NCBI RefSeq assembly: GCF_004000945.1
Contig: NZ_BIMF01000013.1
Coordinates: 1-64,000 of the forward strand
DNA from: Paenibacillus lautus NBRC 15380
Lineage (GTDB): Bacteria > Bacillota > Bacilli > Paenibacillales > Paenibacillaceae
DNA: 64,000 bases
Direction: 5' to 3'
The position numbers were made by a program, and so were the translations under genes. The notes under the pieces were generated by a model. It was not told where the DNA came from. It searched no databases and saw only the letters and a program-made list of their open reading frames with translations. Positions 27,531 to 36,737 of this stretch are shown in pieces (positions within the stretch are counted from its first letter, which is position 1; each line of letters opens with the position of its first letter).

Positions 27531-29915
27531 ATGAGGGAAATTCTTCGCCAGTATGCTGCGGGCTATGCCAAATCGGAAGAGCAGCTTACCTTGATGGAGG
27601 ATGATCAGAGCAGCATCCACTACCCGGAGGTATACTTGTTCATTGGCGACAAGACAGCGTCCGCAATCGAACCGATCATGGAAATTCATGACCGCAAATG
27701 GGATAACAGCGCAAGCGTCGTTTATTTTCATGTGGGAACGGACCGGAGCGGAAGTCGGGAGCCGAAAGGCTCCGAATCCTCCGGTCGCCTTCACCGGTAT
27801 CATCTGCAATTGCCGGAGTCAGACGGCGCATCCAAGTCCTTACGCAAGGAGCTGTACCAAGGCTTCTATCAGGACCCGCATCACCTGGCCGGGTTGAATA
27901 AAGCGATTCGGAAGCTGAGCCACCATATCTCAGACTATGGACGGAGCTATTCATCCTTTGATCGGATTCATCTGTCTGTCATAACACGGGTCGACGACCC
28001 GTTCAATGTGTTTATACCGGAAATTTCATTACTGGCCGAATCCATCTTCCAGCAGTCATTCAAGTCGGTGCAAATGGATATGTATGCGCTCATTAATGAA
28101 AGGGAGCAGATTGATTCCTATGGTTATGCGAGCTCTGTGGGCGTTGCCTTCCTGCGGGAGTTGGAGTTGATGCAGAGCCGGGAATACAGCTTCTCCGCGC
28201 CGCTGCAGGTCACGGAGGATGGGCTGACCATTCCGGTCGTTCACCCGGCCTCGCCGTTGTTTGATCTCGTTTATGTACTATCCGATAAGAATGAACGCGG
28301 CATATCGGGTTATGCTGGGATGCAGGATATCTACGATATCATCTGCCATCTGGGTTTGCTTAAGAACCGGAAGCAGAAGGATGAAACCTATGACGGAGTC
28401 CGGGGCATATACAACAATACGTCGTTCAAAAGCAATATCATGACCGAATCCGGCCGACAAGGCTTTGTCTCCGCTGGCTTTGCCCGGGTGAAGAGGCCCA
28501 ATGAGCCGATCGCGCTAACGGTGCTCTATCATCTGTGCCGCGGGCTGCTGCTTCGCATGAAGGGCGGGCCGGAACCGGAGGTTCATGAATGCCTGACCTA
28601 CTTCGGTCTCGACCCGGAAGCCGTATCGGCAAGAGCGGACCGGTTGCTGCCGGACGCAGAGCATCTGGAGGGGCTAAAGGGTATGATGTCACACCCCGTG
28701 AGTTTTGCAGGACTGAAGCGGATGAATGTTCGCGAGGCTGAAGAGGCGCTGTTCGGCGAAGGGTGTCGGCAATTTTTCCACAACAATTACGAGCTGGAAG
28801 TCCAGAAGAGAATGAGAGATATGAGCACTTCTGAAGATCTTCATCGTGCGCTTCGTCGCACCTTGGCGGATCATCCGCAAATCGGTTGTTATCAAATCGT
28901 GGCGTGGACGAGCGACAAGACGGGAGAGGGGATACTGCTTGAAGCGGTTCGTTCTCGTATCCGGGATCTCGGCAGCCTCCTGAAGACCGAGCAGGACGGA
29001 CTAATCCGCTATTATGAGGAAAGCGTGGAAAGCCAGCCGTTCAAGAAGCTTCCTTTTCGGGACAAACAGAATGTGCGCCATTTCATTCGCTATTTCGTTG
29101 GTGAGGTCTATCGTCGTAAATATGAGCTGTTATTACTGGAAACGGAGCTTGCGCTGTACAGGCTCTATGAGGCGGAGCTTGAACGGATTCACCGTCATTA
29201 CAAGCAGCAGGCGAACATGCTGGACCAGCTCGAAGCGGAATTGCTGGAAGCGGCCCAGTCGAGCATCCGTACCGCAGACGATTATATCGGCCAGAACCTG
29301 ATGGAGTATTATGGCATGGTCACGGAAGAGCTGATGCTGGAATTGGAGAGTAAACGCGGCCAGGGCGTATTCTTCGAAGAACGGTATGTCGGCAATCTCT
29401 CCATCGTTACGCATGAAGGGATCGAACCGATTCTGTCGAGCATGATCCGGGTCTGTCTAAGAGATTTATTGACGGCAGAGCCGTTCGTGCAGACCTTCGA
29501 GGAAGAACTGCTGCGGCGGGCGAACGTAACCATCGACTACAATAACAAGCAGGTGCTTGCCAAGGAAGATCTGTTTAAGGTGCTTTACCGGATGCTGGAG
29601 GAGAACTCCGTTACGTTGGTCAGACTGCTTGACTATACGCAGGAGCATCGATACGAGGAGAAATATTTCTTCGGCGATGCCGACAGCGAATTCGTCCGTT
29701 ATGCGATCCACGCCGATGAAGCTTTACGGGTGTACAAGCTTGGCATCGTGCATGAGAAGCGCTCAAGCGGGGTTGAGAAGCTGAACCTGATGGGAGGTTT
29801 CCACTTGGAGGATCTGATGTACTACCGGAATGGCAGAACCTACTACGAGACCTATACGGCAAACGGTTATGAATTTCATGGCATGGAACCGGCGCAACTT
29901 CCCGAGCTGCGCTAG
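27531..29915 (+). CDS. Large cytosolic partner of the tubulin-like protein, unrecognised
   Basis: A 794-residue protein I cannot assign. The N-terminus (YPEVYLFIGDKTASAIEPIM, then ASVVYFHVG) has the strand-loop-helix-strand pattern of a nucleotide-binding Rossmann or tubulin-like fold but lacks a GGTGSG loop. The C-terminal half is long charged helices (YELLLLETELALYRLYEAEL, KQQANMLDQLEAELLEAA) that could coil. No signal peptide or membrane helix. It begins 2 bp after the tubulin-like gene, so translation is coupled and the two probably form one complex. A degenerate tubulin paralogue is one possibility. Confidence 0.65.
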   Translation: MREILRQYAAGYAKSEEQLTLMEDDQSSIHYPEVYLFIGDKTASAIEPIMEIHDRKWDNSASVVYFHVGTDRSGSREPKGSESSGRLHRYHLQLPESDGASKSLRKELYQGFYQDPHHLAGLNKAIRKLSHHISDYGRSYSSFDRIHLSVITRVDDPFNVFIPEISLLAESIFQQSFKSVQMDMYALINEREQIDSYGYASSVGVAFLRELELMQSREYSFSAPLQVTEDGLTIPVVHPASPLFDLVYVLSDKNERGISGYAGMQDIYDIICHLGLLKNRKQKDETYDGVRGIYNNTSFKSNIMTESGRQGFVSAGFARVKRPNEPIALTVLYHLCRGLLLRMKGGPEPEVHECLTYFGLDPEAVSARADRLLPDAEHLEGLKGMMSHPVSFAGLKRMNVREAEEALFGEGCRQFFHNNYELEVQKRMRDMSTSEDLHRALRRTLADHPQIGCYQIVAWTSDKTGEGILLEAVRSRIRDLGSLLKTEQDGLIRYYEESVESQPFKKLPFRDKQNVRHFIRYFVGEVYRRKYELLLLETELALYRLYEAELERIHRHYKQQANMLDQLEAELLEAAQSSIRTADDYIGQNLMEYYGMVTEELMLELESKRGQGVFFEERYVGNLSIVTHEGIEPILSSMIRVCLRDLLTAEPFVQTFEEELLRRANVTIDYNNKQVLAKEDLFKVLYRMLEENSVTLVRLLDYTQEHRYEEKYFFGDADSEFVRYAIHADEALRVYKLGIVHEKRSSGVEKLNLMGGFHLEDLMYYRNGRTYYETYTANGYEFHGMEPAQLPELR

Positions 29916-29952
29916 CGTTCTTAGATTCTGATACAGAGAGTAGGCGTGTATT

Positions 29953-31218
29953 GTGCAACGAAAAATAAACCCTCTCCTGCTGCTGTGTAGTCTAGTCGGT
30001 GGGGGAATAGGATTTGCGATTGGGGAATTTTTGCTCCGCCAGTGGGGTATCGGGCTTCCCGTCATCGTGGTTACAGGGATCTATTTCGGAATTTTGGCCT
30101 TGTGCATCGGATTGGCCTGTTTAATCGCAGAACTGATCTCCCCTCGCTTGAATGGGAGCTCATGGAGACAGCGCTACACAGGCACATCATGGAAGCTGCT
30201 GATTCCATCCACTTTGGTGGCACTGTTCCTGCTAGGTATGTTGTTTGAGTGGGTGTATCAGTTGAACCCGGGCAGCGCCAAGCCCGTGAAGGACATCGTG
30301 CTGATCATTGATAACTCAGGCAGCATGAAAGAGACGGACCCGAATCAGGACCGATATACGGCGGCCAAAAATCTGATCAACCGCATGGACGAGGATAACC
30401 GTGTATCGGTTATGGTGTTTGATCATGCGACAACGTTACTGCAGCCGTTTACGCGTGTGAAGAACCAAGAAACCAAGGATGAGATCATCGCGGAAATCGA
30501 CGGTTTGGCAACAACCGACGGTGGCACGGACATCAGTCTCGCGCTGGAGGATACCATGACGCATATCCAAGAGAGCCATGATGCCGGTCGAAGCGCCATG
30601 GTCATTATGCTGTCGGACGGCTTTAGCGAAACGGATCATGCGCGTGTGCTTGCGGACTATAAGCAGCAGCAAATCGCGGTGAATACGATTGGCCTCAGCC
30701 TTGTTAACCCGGACGGTGCCCAACTGCTTCAGACGATTGCTGCCGAAACGGGCGGGCAATATTACGATGTGCAGAACGCGGCAGATTTGTCTTTTGTTTT
30801 CCAGAAAATCTATGACGATGTCGGGGATCGTTCCCTGTTGACGAAACGTACGGGCGTTATGGAAGATAGCGTTTATTATCAGATTGTAAGAATTGCTGCG
30901 ATGCTGCTCATTGGCGCTGCCATGGGCCTTGCCCTCGGCACTGTGTTTGACAACCGCCATCTTGCGCTTAGCTTCAGCATAGGCGGCGCGGTATCGGGCT
31001 TACTGGCAGGCATCGTTCTGGAATATGGTCTTTCCGGAGAGGAAATTGGAGATGCCTCCGTTCGTCTGATAGCCTGCCTTATTCTCGCGGGGATCATCGC
31101 CTTGTTCACGTTGGTGATTCCGGTTAAGGAGAGCAGCAAGATTATCCGCAATGTGCAGCGGCCGGGCCGTACGGGAAGAGGGCAGCGGCAGAATGATTCA
31201 ACAAGCCGAGGATTTTAA
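29953..31218 (+). CDS. Polytopic membrane protein with vWA domain
   Basis: 421 residues: three N-terminal membrane helices (LLLLCSLVGGGIGFAIGEF; LPVIVVTGIYFGILALCIG; STLVALFLLGMLFEWVY), a vWA domain with an intact metal site (DNSGSM near 120, DGGTDIS near 195, LSDGFS near 218), then three more helices (IAAMLLIGAAMGLALGT; IGGAVSGLLAGIVLEYG; LIACLILAGIIALFTLVI). By helix count the vWA domain is between helix 3 and 4. GTG 29953 is the start; its ribosome site is weak. It is the second vWA subunit of the operon. Confidence 0.8.
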   Translation: MQRKINPLLLLCSLVGGGIGFAIGEFLLRQWGIGLPVIVVTGIYFGILALCIGLACLIAELISPRLNGSSWRQRYTGTSWKLLIPSTLVALFLLGMLFEWVYQLNPGSAKPVKDIVLIIDNSGSMKETDPNQDRYTAAKNLINRMDEDNRVSVMVFDHATTLLQPFTRVKNQETKDEIIAEIDGLATTDGGTDISLALEDTMTHIQESHDAGRSAMVIMLSDGFSETDHARVLADYKQQQIAVNTIGLSLVNPDGAQLLQTIAAETGGQYYDVQNAADLSFVFQKIYDDVGDRSLLTKRTGVMEDSVYYQIVRIAAMLLIGAAMGLALGTVFDNRHLALSFSIGGAVSGLLAGIVLEYGLSGEEIGDASVRLIACLILAGIIALFTLVIPVKESSKIIRNVQRPGRTGRGQRQNDSTSRGF

Positions 31219-31235
31219 AGCAGGGGGCGTTCGAT

Positions 31236-31877
31236 ATGCGGTTTAAAAATGCGGAGCCCGGAGAATGGGTCATTCAGGGATTAAGCTATCATGTAGACGA
31301 TGGTTACTGCACGCTCCGCTGGAGCTGGCCGCCGGGTCTTCAAGCGGTACACATTCACCGTGCGATGGACGACGGATTCGGTCAGCCTGCAGGTGATCCG
31401 CTGCCTGGCGGAATGCGTCTATATACCCGAGACGAGTATAAGGCGAATAACGGGTACCGTGACCGGCTGGACGGGATTGGTCAGATTACGTACACGGTAT
31501 ACGCCTTGTCTTCCGACGACGGAGAGATGGCGCTAATCAGGCAGTCTGATGAAACGAACAGCATTCGATTCAGTACCGGCAAAGCCAGACTGGTCTACTC
31601 CATCCGCGAAAAAAGCCGCTGGCTGCAGCCCTATAAGACGATAGAAATTCAGGTTACGGCGGAAGTGCCGGTACCAAAGGAAGCTTTATGTTACGTGAAG
31701 AAGCAGGGGGCTTATCCGGTCAACAAGGAAGACGGCATCTTGTATCCGTTCGTGACGGATTTTGCTGCCGGACGCAACGTATTGCCTGCGATTGAGGTGG
31801 GCAAGAACGATTACGTGCGCCTGTTTTTTACGGATGGAAGGAAGTACGGACAACGATATGAGCTGGTGTATAGATAG
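31236..31877 (+). CDS. Small beta-rich protein of the locus
   Basis: 213 residues, no signal or membrane segment. Residues about 15-100 (CTLRWSWPPGLQAVHIHR, then GQITYTVYALS) look like a fibronectin type III-type sandwich, and 110-213 like a second sandwich. GGGGG precedes the ATG. It lies 17 bp after the polytopic vWA gene and should be a cytosolic adaptor in the same complex. The stop codon falls inside a hexanucleotide repeat. No family recognised. Confidence 0.65.
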   Translation: MRFKNAEPGEWVIQGLSYHVDDGYCTLRWSWPPGLQAVHIHRAMDDGFGQPAGDPLPGGMRLYTRDEYKANNGYRDRLDGIGQITYTVYALSSDDGEMALIRQSDETNSIRFSTGKARLVYSIREKSRWLQPYKTIEIQVTAEVPVPKEALCYVKKQGAYPVNKEDGILYPFVTDFAAGRNVLPAIEVGKNDYVRLFFTDGRKYGQRYELVYR

Positions 31878-31896
31878 AGATAGAGATAGAGATAGA
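31870..31896 (+). repeat. Hexanucleotide microsatellite AGATAG at a stop codon
   Basis: About four and a half copies of (ATAGAG) start at the stop codon of the beta-rich protein gene. Because the unit is 6 nt and the first copy holds the TAG, slippage would not change the protein; it would only change the spacing to the GTPase gene. Confidence 0.8.
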
Positions 31897-31964
31897 AGAT
31901 CACACAGTAAACACGATGAACGCGTTAGTGTGTAATTCATAGGGTTCAAAGGGAGGTACAAAGG

Positions 31965-33224
31965 ATGGGCATTTTTGATATATTCAAGAAAAAACCGGAG
32001 CCGGAGCCAAGGCCGCTGTTCTATGATATTGTGTGCCCTTACTGTTTCAGTAAGTTTGCTCCGAAGGAAGTTGTCTTCCGGGCTGCCCACGACCGGGAGG
32101 ATGACGAGGACTATGCGCTTGGGGAAGATGATGAGCTGAATCGGTACCGTGAACGCTTTGGGCTGGACTCCGTTTATGATATCGAAGCGATTATCCGTCC
32201 GAGCGACATACCGGAGGAGCAGCACATTTATTCGGATCACGTGCTGGTTGGATTGAATGACCGTTATGGAGTCGTCACGCGCAGACGATTGTGCCCGAAA
32301 TGCCATAATGAGCTTCCGGTAACCGCCGGGAAGGTGCCAAGCAACATTATCTCAATTATCGGTGCTTCCCAAGTGGGCAAATCGGTTTATATGACTTCGC
32401 TCATTCATACGCTGCAGCATACGACGGCGGATCATTTTGATGCGGCCTGCATGCCGCTGAATGCCGAGATCAGCCGCAAGTTCCGTACGGGCTATGAGGA
32501 GCCGTTATTTGAGCGCGGAGATTTGCTGGCGTCCACGCAGAAGGAGAAGATGCAAGAGCCGTTCATTTTCCAATTCGTGTTCAAGGATGAATCCAAGCCG
32601 CCGTTAACGCTCGTATTTTTTGACGTAGCGGGCGAGGGCATGGTGGATGAGGATTACTTGGGACTTCACGGACAGCATATCAAGAATTCCGCGGGTATTC
32701 TGTTTATGGTGGATCCGCTCCAAATCCGCTCCATTCGGGAGAAAATTCGCCTGAAATTCGGTGACCAGCCCGGGGAATGGGTGTCCCAGTATGATGAGCC
32801 GCGGGATGTCGTGCTGACGATGTTCGGAGATTTCATCGCTTATGAGGACAAGGGCAAGACGGATATTCCGACGGCCGTCGTGCTGACCAAGAGCGACATG
32901 CTTCATGCGCTGAAGGATGAGGATGGCGAATACGTGAAGCTGAACAGCAACATCTTTAACAATGTGGTACACCGCAAGTTTTTGAATTTGACCGAATTTG
33001 AAAATATTGACGGCGAGATCCGCCGTTTTATCGAGAAGGTCGACCGCCCGTTCAAGGGAACGATGGATGTATACTTTTCCAATACAGCGTATTTTGCCGT
33101 ATCGGCTCTAGGCAGCAACCCTGTCGATCAGAAGCTGCAAAGCGTCGTTAGCCCGATTCGGGTGGATGAACCGTTCATCTGGCTTCTGTACAAGCTGAAG
33201 TATATTCAGGGGAGGGAAGACTAG
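31965..33224 (+). CDS. Zinc-ribbon TRAFAC-type GTPase
   Basis: A cytosolic P-loop GTPase of 419 residues. Two CxxC pairs (C24/C27 in CPYCFSKF and C110/C113 in CPKCHNEL) would form one zinc ribbon split by an acidic loop. The G domain has Walker A GASQVGKS (133-140), a G3-type FFDVAGEG near 217-225 and a G4 VLTKSD near 306-311. The pattern is that of the DO-GTPase/GTPase_2 groups found beside vWA and GAP1 proteins. AAAGG and GGGAGG precede the ATG. Its TAG shares its last base with the GTG of the next gene, so synthesis of the two is coupled. Confidence 0.82.
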   Translation: MGIFDIFKKKPEPEPRPLFYDIVCPYCFSKFAPKEVVFRAAHDREDDEDYALGEDDELNRYRERFGLDSVYDIEAIIRPSDIPEEQHIYSDHVLVGLNDRYGVVTRRRLCPKCHNELPVTAGKVPSNIISIIGASQVGKSVYMTSLIHTLQHTTADHFDAACMPLNAEISRKFRTGYEEPLFERGDLLASTQKEKMQEPFIFQFVFKDESKPPLTLVFFDVAGEGMVDEDYLGLHGQHIKNSAGILFMVDPLQIRSIREKIRLKFGDQPGEWVSQYDEPRDVVLTMFGDFIAYEDKGKTDIPTAVVLTKSDMLHALKDEDGEYVKLNSNIFNNVVHRKFLNLTEFENIDGEIRRFIEKVDRPFKGTMDVYFSNTAYFAVSALGSNPVDQKLQSVVSPIRVDEPFIWLLYKLKYIQGRED

Positions 33225-36193
33225 TGCCGGATTTCCCATCCCGAACCATACAGCAGCAGATGTACACGCGGGAGCGGCGAGGCATATTCCGCTCGGCCGA
33301 GGGCTTTGATACGGTGGCCCGTTCGTCCGGATTGGAGGCTTCCTTTATCAAAAAGGTGCTGCATCCTTTTTGCCAATACGAAGCTCCTGCCGAGCTGACG
33401 GCACGCAGCGAGCGGGACGCTGCGGCTTATCCGGCGGCCCTTCATCTGTTCCATACGGAAACAGGAGAAACGGTGCTGGGGCGAAGCGTGTTTCAGCCTG
33501 CGGATTTCACGGGACTGCGCAGTGCCTTTTTTACGCATCATTATGTCATTCCCGACGGTTTTCTTGTAGATGAGCATAACGCTTATCAGACTTGGCTCCA
33601 GGCCTCCTTTGCCGATCATTACGATATCGAAGCAGGCGTTGATCTGCCGCAGCTCCCTGCCATTCCGGTTCAGGGGGATTCTCAAGTGGCCATTTCATAT
33701 AAGAAGGCGCCGACCTTATTGCAGGAGCTAGGGATCGACGAGAAGGTATTCAAACAGCTGCTTTATGCATGCATATCCGCGGCTGCCGGGAAGAAAAAGG
33801 TATACATCGTGCTGGACGTCCCTGTGGAACAGTTGTCCGCGAAGGCGGAGCAGCTGCTCTTTGTGTTGTTTGGCCGATTGCCCTATGCGCTGCGCCAGGT
33901 GCTTGGATTCGTAACCTATGCCAAGGAGCCGCAGAGCAAGAAGGGACTTCATCTCATGTTCGTGGAGAAGGGCAGCCTGCGCTTAAGCGACCGCAGCATC
34001 GAGAAGGATTATTTGTTTGAGCTCGCTGCCGGCAGGGTCATCAATGCCGATCTGAAATGGTCCGAGCAGCCTTATCTTGATTTTGCATGGGAGACGCTGT
34101 TGGACCCGGATCGCTCCGAGCGCTTTTTTGCCTTCGCCGAGCAGATGCTTGCGGATATGGAGCCGGGTCTGGGGATCTCGCTGGATAGCTACGATGATTT
34201 ATGTGTGCTGTACCAGATTGAAGAAGGTCAAGTGGGCTTGTACCATGAGCATAAACATGCCGTGCTGCGTGCATTGCTGCTTTATTTGAAACCGGCAGGC
34301 GCCCTTGCTTCTAAGGAAAGGCTGGATCAGCTGTTCCACGCCCTGTTTGCCCAGGAATTCGAGCTTGTCAAAGGCGGACATGTTCCGGATGCAGTGATTG
34401 CCGGTTTCGTTAGGGATTATCACGGCATCAATCCCCGGCAGCATCATGATCTGATTGTGGAATATTTTATCCGCTCCTTAAATAACGCCTTATCGAAGCG
34501 GCGTCAGGATGTGACCGAGGCGATTTACGACTTGCTGGAGGGCAGCCCGGCCTTAAGCCGAGCCTTCTACTCCAGGGTGCTGACCAGTCCGGGACTGCCG
34601 GCGTTGATGTTTGATCCGTACATGAAAAAGCGCATGCAGCAAGCGGCGTCGCCTACAGACTTGGTAGATCTGATCGGTTTGTGGGTTCGGAATCACCCAC
34701 TCCTGCTGGAACAGGAGAATTACATCAGGTTAGCCGAAGCGCAGCTTGTCGATAAGCTTAAGCAGGATTCGGATCCGGTGAGAGCGGTCAACGCCGTACT
34801 GGACCAATTGGATTCGCTGGAGCACCATTCTCAGAAGGGAATCGGTCGTTACCAAGGCGGAACTGCATTTGCAGACCGATTGATATATGCGGCAAACCTC
34901 TTCCTCTTGCGTGAGTTGGAGCCCGAGCAATTAAGCCAGAAACAGCTGCTGGATATCGGCTTTCTGCAAATGCCGAAGGAGTTCAAGGGCTGGGTAGAGC
35001 GGTTTGATTCCCGGATTCGGTCCAAAGCCGCGGTCATGCTGGCCCTTCACCAGTGGTCCAGCCGAGAAGAAGCAAGAGTGGAGGTGCTGGAGGATCTGTC
35101 AGCCGAGGAGCGGGAACGAACCCAGCATATCATGCGGAAATGGCTGCAGAACCATGTGGTGCCATCCAGCTTTGATAGCATTACCCTGGCCTTTTGCACG
35201 GAGATTCGTTCCAGTGCCGTAGACTATCGGGGCTTGCTTGATTATTTGCACAGATACGGCAACAGTCCGGAAGTGGTATACCAGTATATTAAGTGGTCTG
35301 CCGAGCAACCTGTATTCGTAAGACCGCGGGGGCTTGTTCCGGCTTATGCCACCGCCATCGTCGATTATTTCAAAACCTATGACCGTGAAGCCTTCAAGAA
35401 TAAGGAATATGCGAAAACGTATTTCAATTCTCCTGCTCCAATCCTTAAACCGGTTTATACGAAGGTTAGGGCCGAATTAGCTTCGCCGTTGGTGCGATGG
35501 TTTCGACAGCATTCGCGGTTCGTAAAAATCACTTCATCTTTGCTTGCGGTGATCGTTATTGCTGGCGCTGTCTTCATGATGATCCAAAACGGCAAAGGAC
35601 CTGCGGATGGCAATGCCGATCCGAATCCGGTCACTACCCCTCCGGTTACCGCACCTCCGGCTTCTTCCGATACCGTCCTTGAAAAGCCGTTACTGACGGC
35701 AACGGTGGTGGAGGAAGGCGAGCAGGAGGGCAAGACCGAGCTGAGTTTCCATTTTAAACAGCCAGCAGCTTGTCGGGATTTCAATGTGGATAAGATTGAG
35801 ATTGTAGGCAAGGATGCAGGCACGCTGCTTGAGGCCGCTAGCCCTGAATTATCGCGGGTATGCGCCGATGACACAACGGGCGAAGCGGATACTGATCCAT
35901 CAGGGACAGAGCTTGACTCATCTGGGAATCAAGCGGACCTGAGTACCGGGACAACAGAAGGGGAAAGCTCTTCTGAACCTGCTGAAGGTGAAGATGGGCA
36001 GTCATCGGAGAGCGTTGGTGACGCTCAGGAAAACCAGACGTACTCAAGTCAGGTCACCGTAAAGCTGGATAAGCCGCTTGACGTGTCCCTCGTCGAGAAG
36101 GTTGTTGTGGATGGCGTCTCGTATGAGCTGTCCGACGAAAGCGCGCTTTCGGAAGAGCAGACTCCGGATAATGAGACGGATGAAGGAGTTTAA
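33224..36193 (+). CDS. GTPase-associated protein 1 (GAP1)-like membrane protein
   Basis: 989 residues. The opening (QQQMYTRERRGIFRSAEGFD, then TVARSSGLEASFIKKVLHPF) matches what I know of the GAP1-N2 domain found next to double-GTPase genes. A long helical middle (about 250-750) follows, then one membrane helix near 763-787 (ITSSLLAVIVIAGAVFMMIQ). An outside tail of about 200 residues has two beta segments flanking a Ser/Glu/Asp/Gly-rich linker. The GTG start overlaps the GTPase stop by 1 nt. The protein would tether the cytosolic GTPase to the membrane. Family naming is from memory of motif, not a search. Confidence 0.78.
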   Translation: MPDFPSRTIQQQMYTRERRGIFRSAEGFDTVARSSGLEASFIKKVLHPFCQYEAPAELTARSERDAAAYPAALHLFHTETGETVLGRSVFQPADFTGLRSAFFTHHYVIPDGFLVDEHNAYQTWLQASFADHYDIEAGVDLPQLPAIPVQGDSQVAISYKKAPTLLQELGIDEKVFKQLLYACISAAAGKKKVYIVLDVPVEQLSAKAEQLLFVLFGRLPYALRQVLGFVTYAKEPQSKKGLHLMFVEKGSLRLSDRSIEKDYLFELAAGRVINADLKWSEQPYLDFAWETLLDPDRSERFFAFAEQMLADMEPGLGISLDSYDDLCVLYQIEEGQVGLYHEHKHAVLRALLLYLKPAGALASKERLDQLFHALFAQEFELVKGGHVPDAVIAGFVRDYHGINPRQHHDLIVEYFIRSLNNALSKRRQDVTEAIYDLLEGSPALSRAFYSRVLTSPGLPALMFDPYMKKRMQQAASPTDLVDLIGLWVRNHPLLLEQENYIRLAEAQLVDKLKQDSDPVRAVNAVLDQLDSLEHHSQKGIGRYQGGTAFADRLIYAANLFLLRELEPEQLSQKQLLDIGFLQMPKEFKGWVERFDSRIRSKAAVMLALHQWSSREEARVEVLEDLSAEERERTQHIMRKWLQNHVVPSSFDSITLAFCTEIRSSAVDYRGLLDYLHRYGNSPEVVYQYIKWSAEQPVFVRPRGLVPAYATAIVDYFKTYDREAFKNKEYAKTYFNSPAPILKPVYTKVRAELASPLVRWFRQHSRFVKITSSLLAVIVIAGAVFMMIQNGKGPADGNADPNPVTTPPVTAPPASSDTVLEKPLLTATVVEEGEQEGKTELSFHFKQPAACRDFNVDKIEIVGKDAGTLLEAASPELSRVCADDTTGEADTDPSGTELDSSGNQADLSTGTTEGESSSEPAEGEDGQSSESVGDAQENQTYSSQVTVKLDKPLDVSLVEKVVVDGVSYELSDESALSEEQTPDNETDEGV

Positions 36194-36198
36194 TATAG

Positions 36199-36238
36199 AA
36201 AACGAGCAGACGATCATTCGTCTGCTCGTTTTTTTTCG
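36199..36238 (+). terminator. Terminator of the vWA/tubulin/GTPase operon
   Basis: A perfect 15-bp stem (AAAACGAGCAGACGA / TCGTCTGCTCGTTTT) with a TCAT loop and eight T, 5 bp after the last gene. It also lies at the end of the facing HxlR gene and may serve both. Confidence 0.92.
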
Positions 36239-36262
36239 ACGCCTCTTTATATGCACGACCGC

Positions 36263-36613
36263 CTATTCATGCTGGCAGCAGATTTGCTCTTCTCTTTCGA
36301 GGTTTTGAACGGTAGCATAGGTGTTGCCCCATTCACACATTGTATTTAATACAGGCACGAAGGATTGGCCCAGCTCAGTTAAACTGTATTCTACCTTAGG
36401 CGGGACTTCCTTAAATACTTCTCTTCGGACAAGCTCATCTCTTTCCAGCTGCTTTAATTGTTCGGTTAAAACTTTCTGCGTTATGGTCGGCATGAGCAGA
36501 TAGAATTCCTTTGTTCGCCTTGGTTGTTGACTAAGAAAAAAGAGGATTAAACATTTCCACTTTCCTCCTACCGTATTCATAAAAATATTGATTCCCGTAT
36601 TGAGGCTGTTCAT
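36263..36613 (-). CDS. HxlR-family transcriptional regulator
   Basis: A winged-helix regulator of 116 residues. GGKWKCLILFFLSQQPRRTKE, TQKVLTEQLKQLERDELVRR and VEYSLTELGQSF are the family's landmarks. AGGAGG lies 8 nt before ATG 36613, which excludes the nine codons upstream. It has an early Asn/Thr stretch and a terminal Cys pair (EQICCQHE) that could sense thiol-reactive compounds. It is divergent from a nitroreductase gene, its likely target. Confidence 0.85.
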   Translation of the reverse strand: MNSLNTGINIFMNTVGGKWKCLILFFLSQQPRRTKEFYLLMPTITQKVLTEQLKQLERDELVRREVFKEVPPKVEYSLTELGQSFVPVLNTMCEWGNTYATVQNLEREEQICCQHE

Positions 36614-36737
36614 TGTGTATTCCTCCTGAATAGGCACATAAAGGTGGCTAACCCACTTTATTGTGCGTTATTTTCTGCCACGTTACGGTCCATTATAATC
36701 GGATTGTGAAGCAAATAAAACATTTGGAGTGAACACA

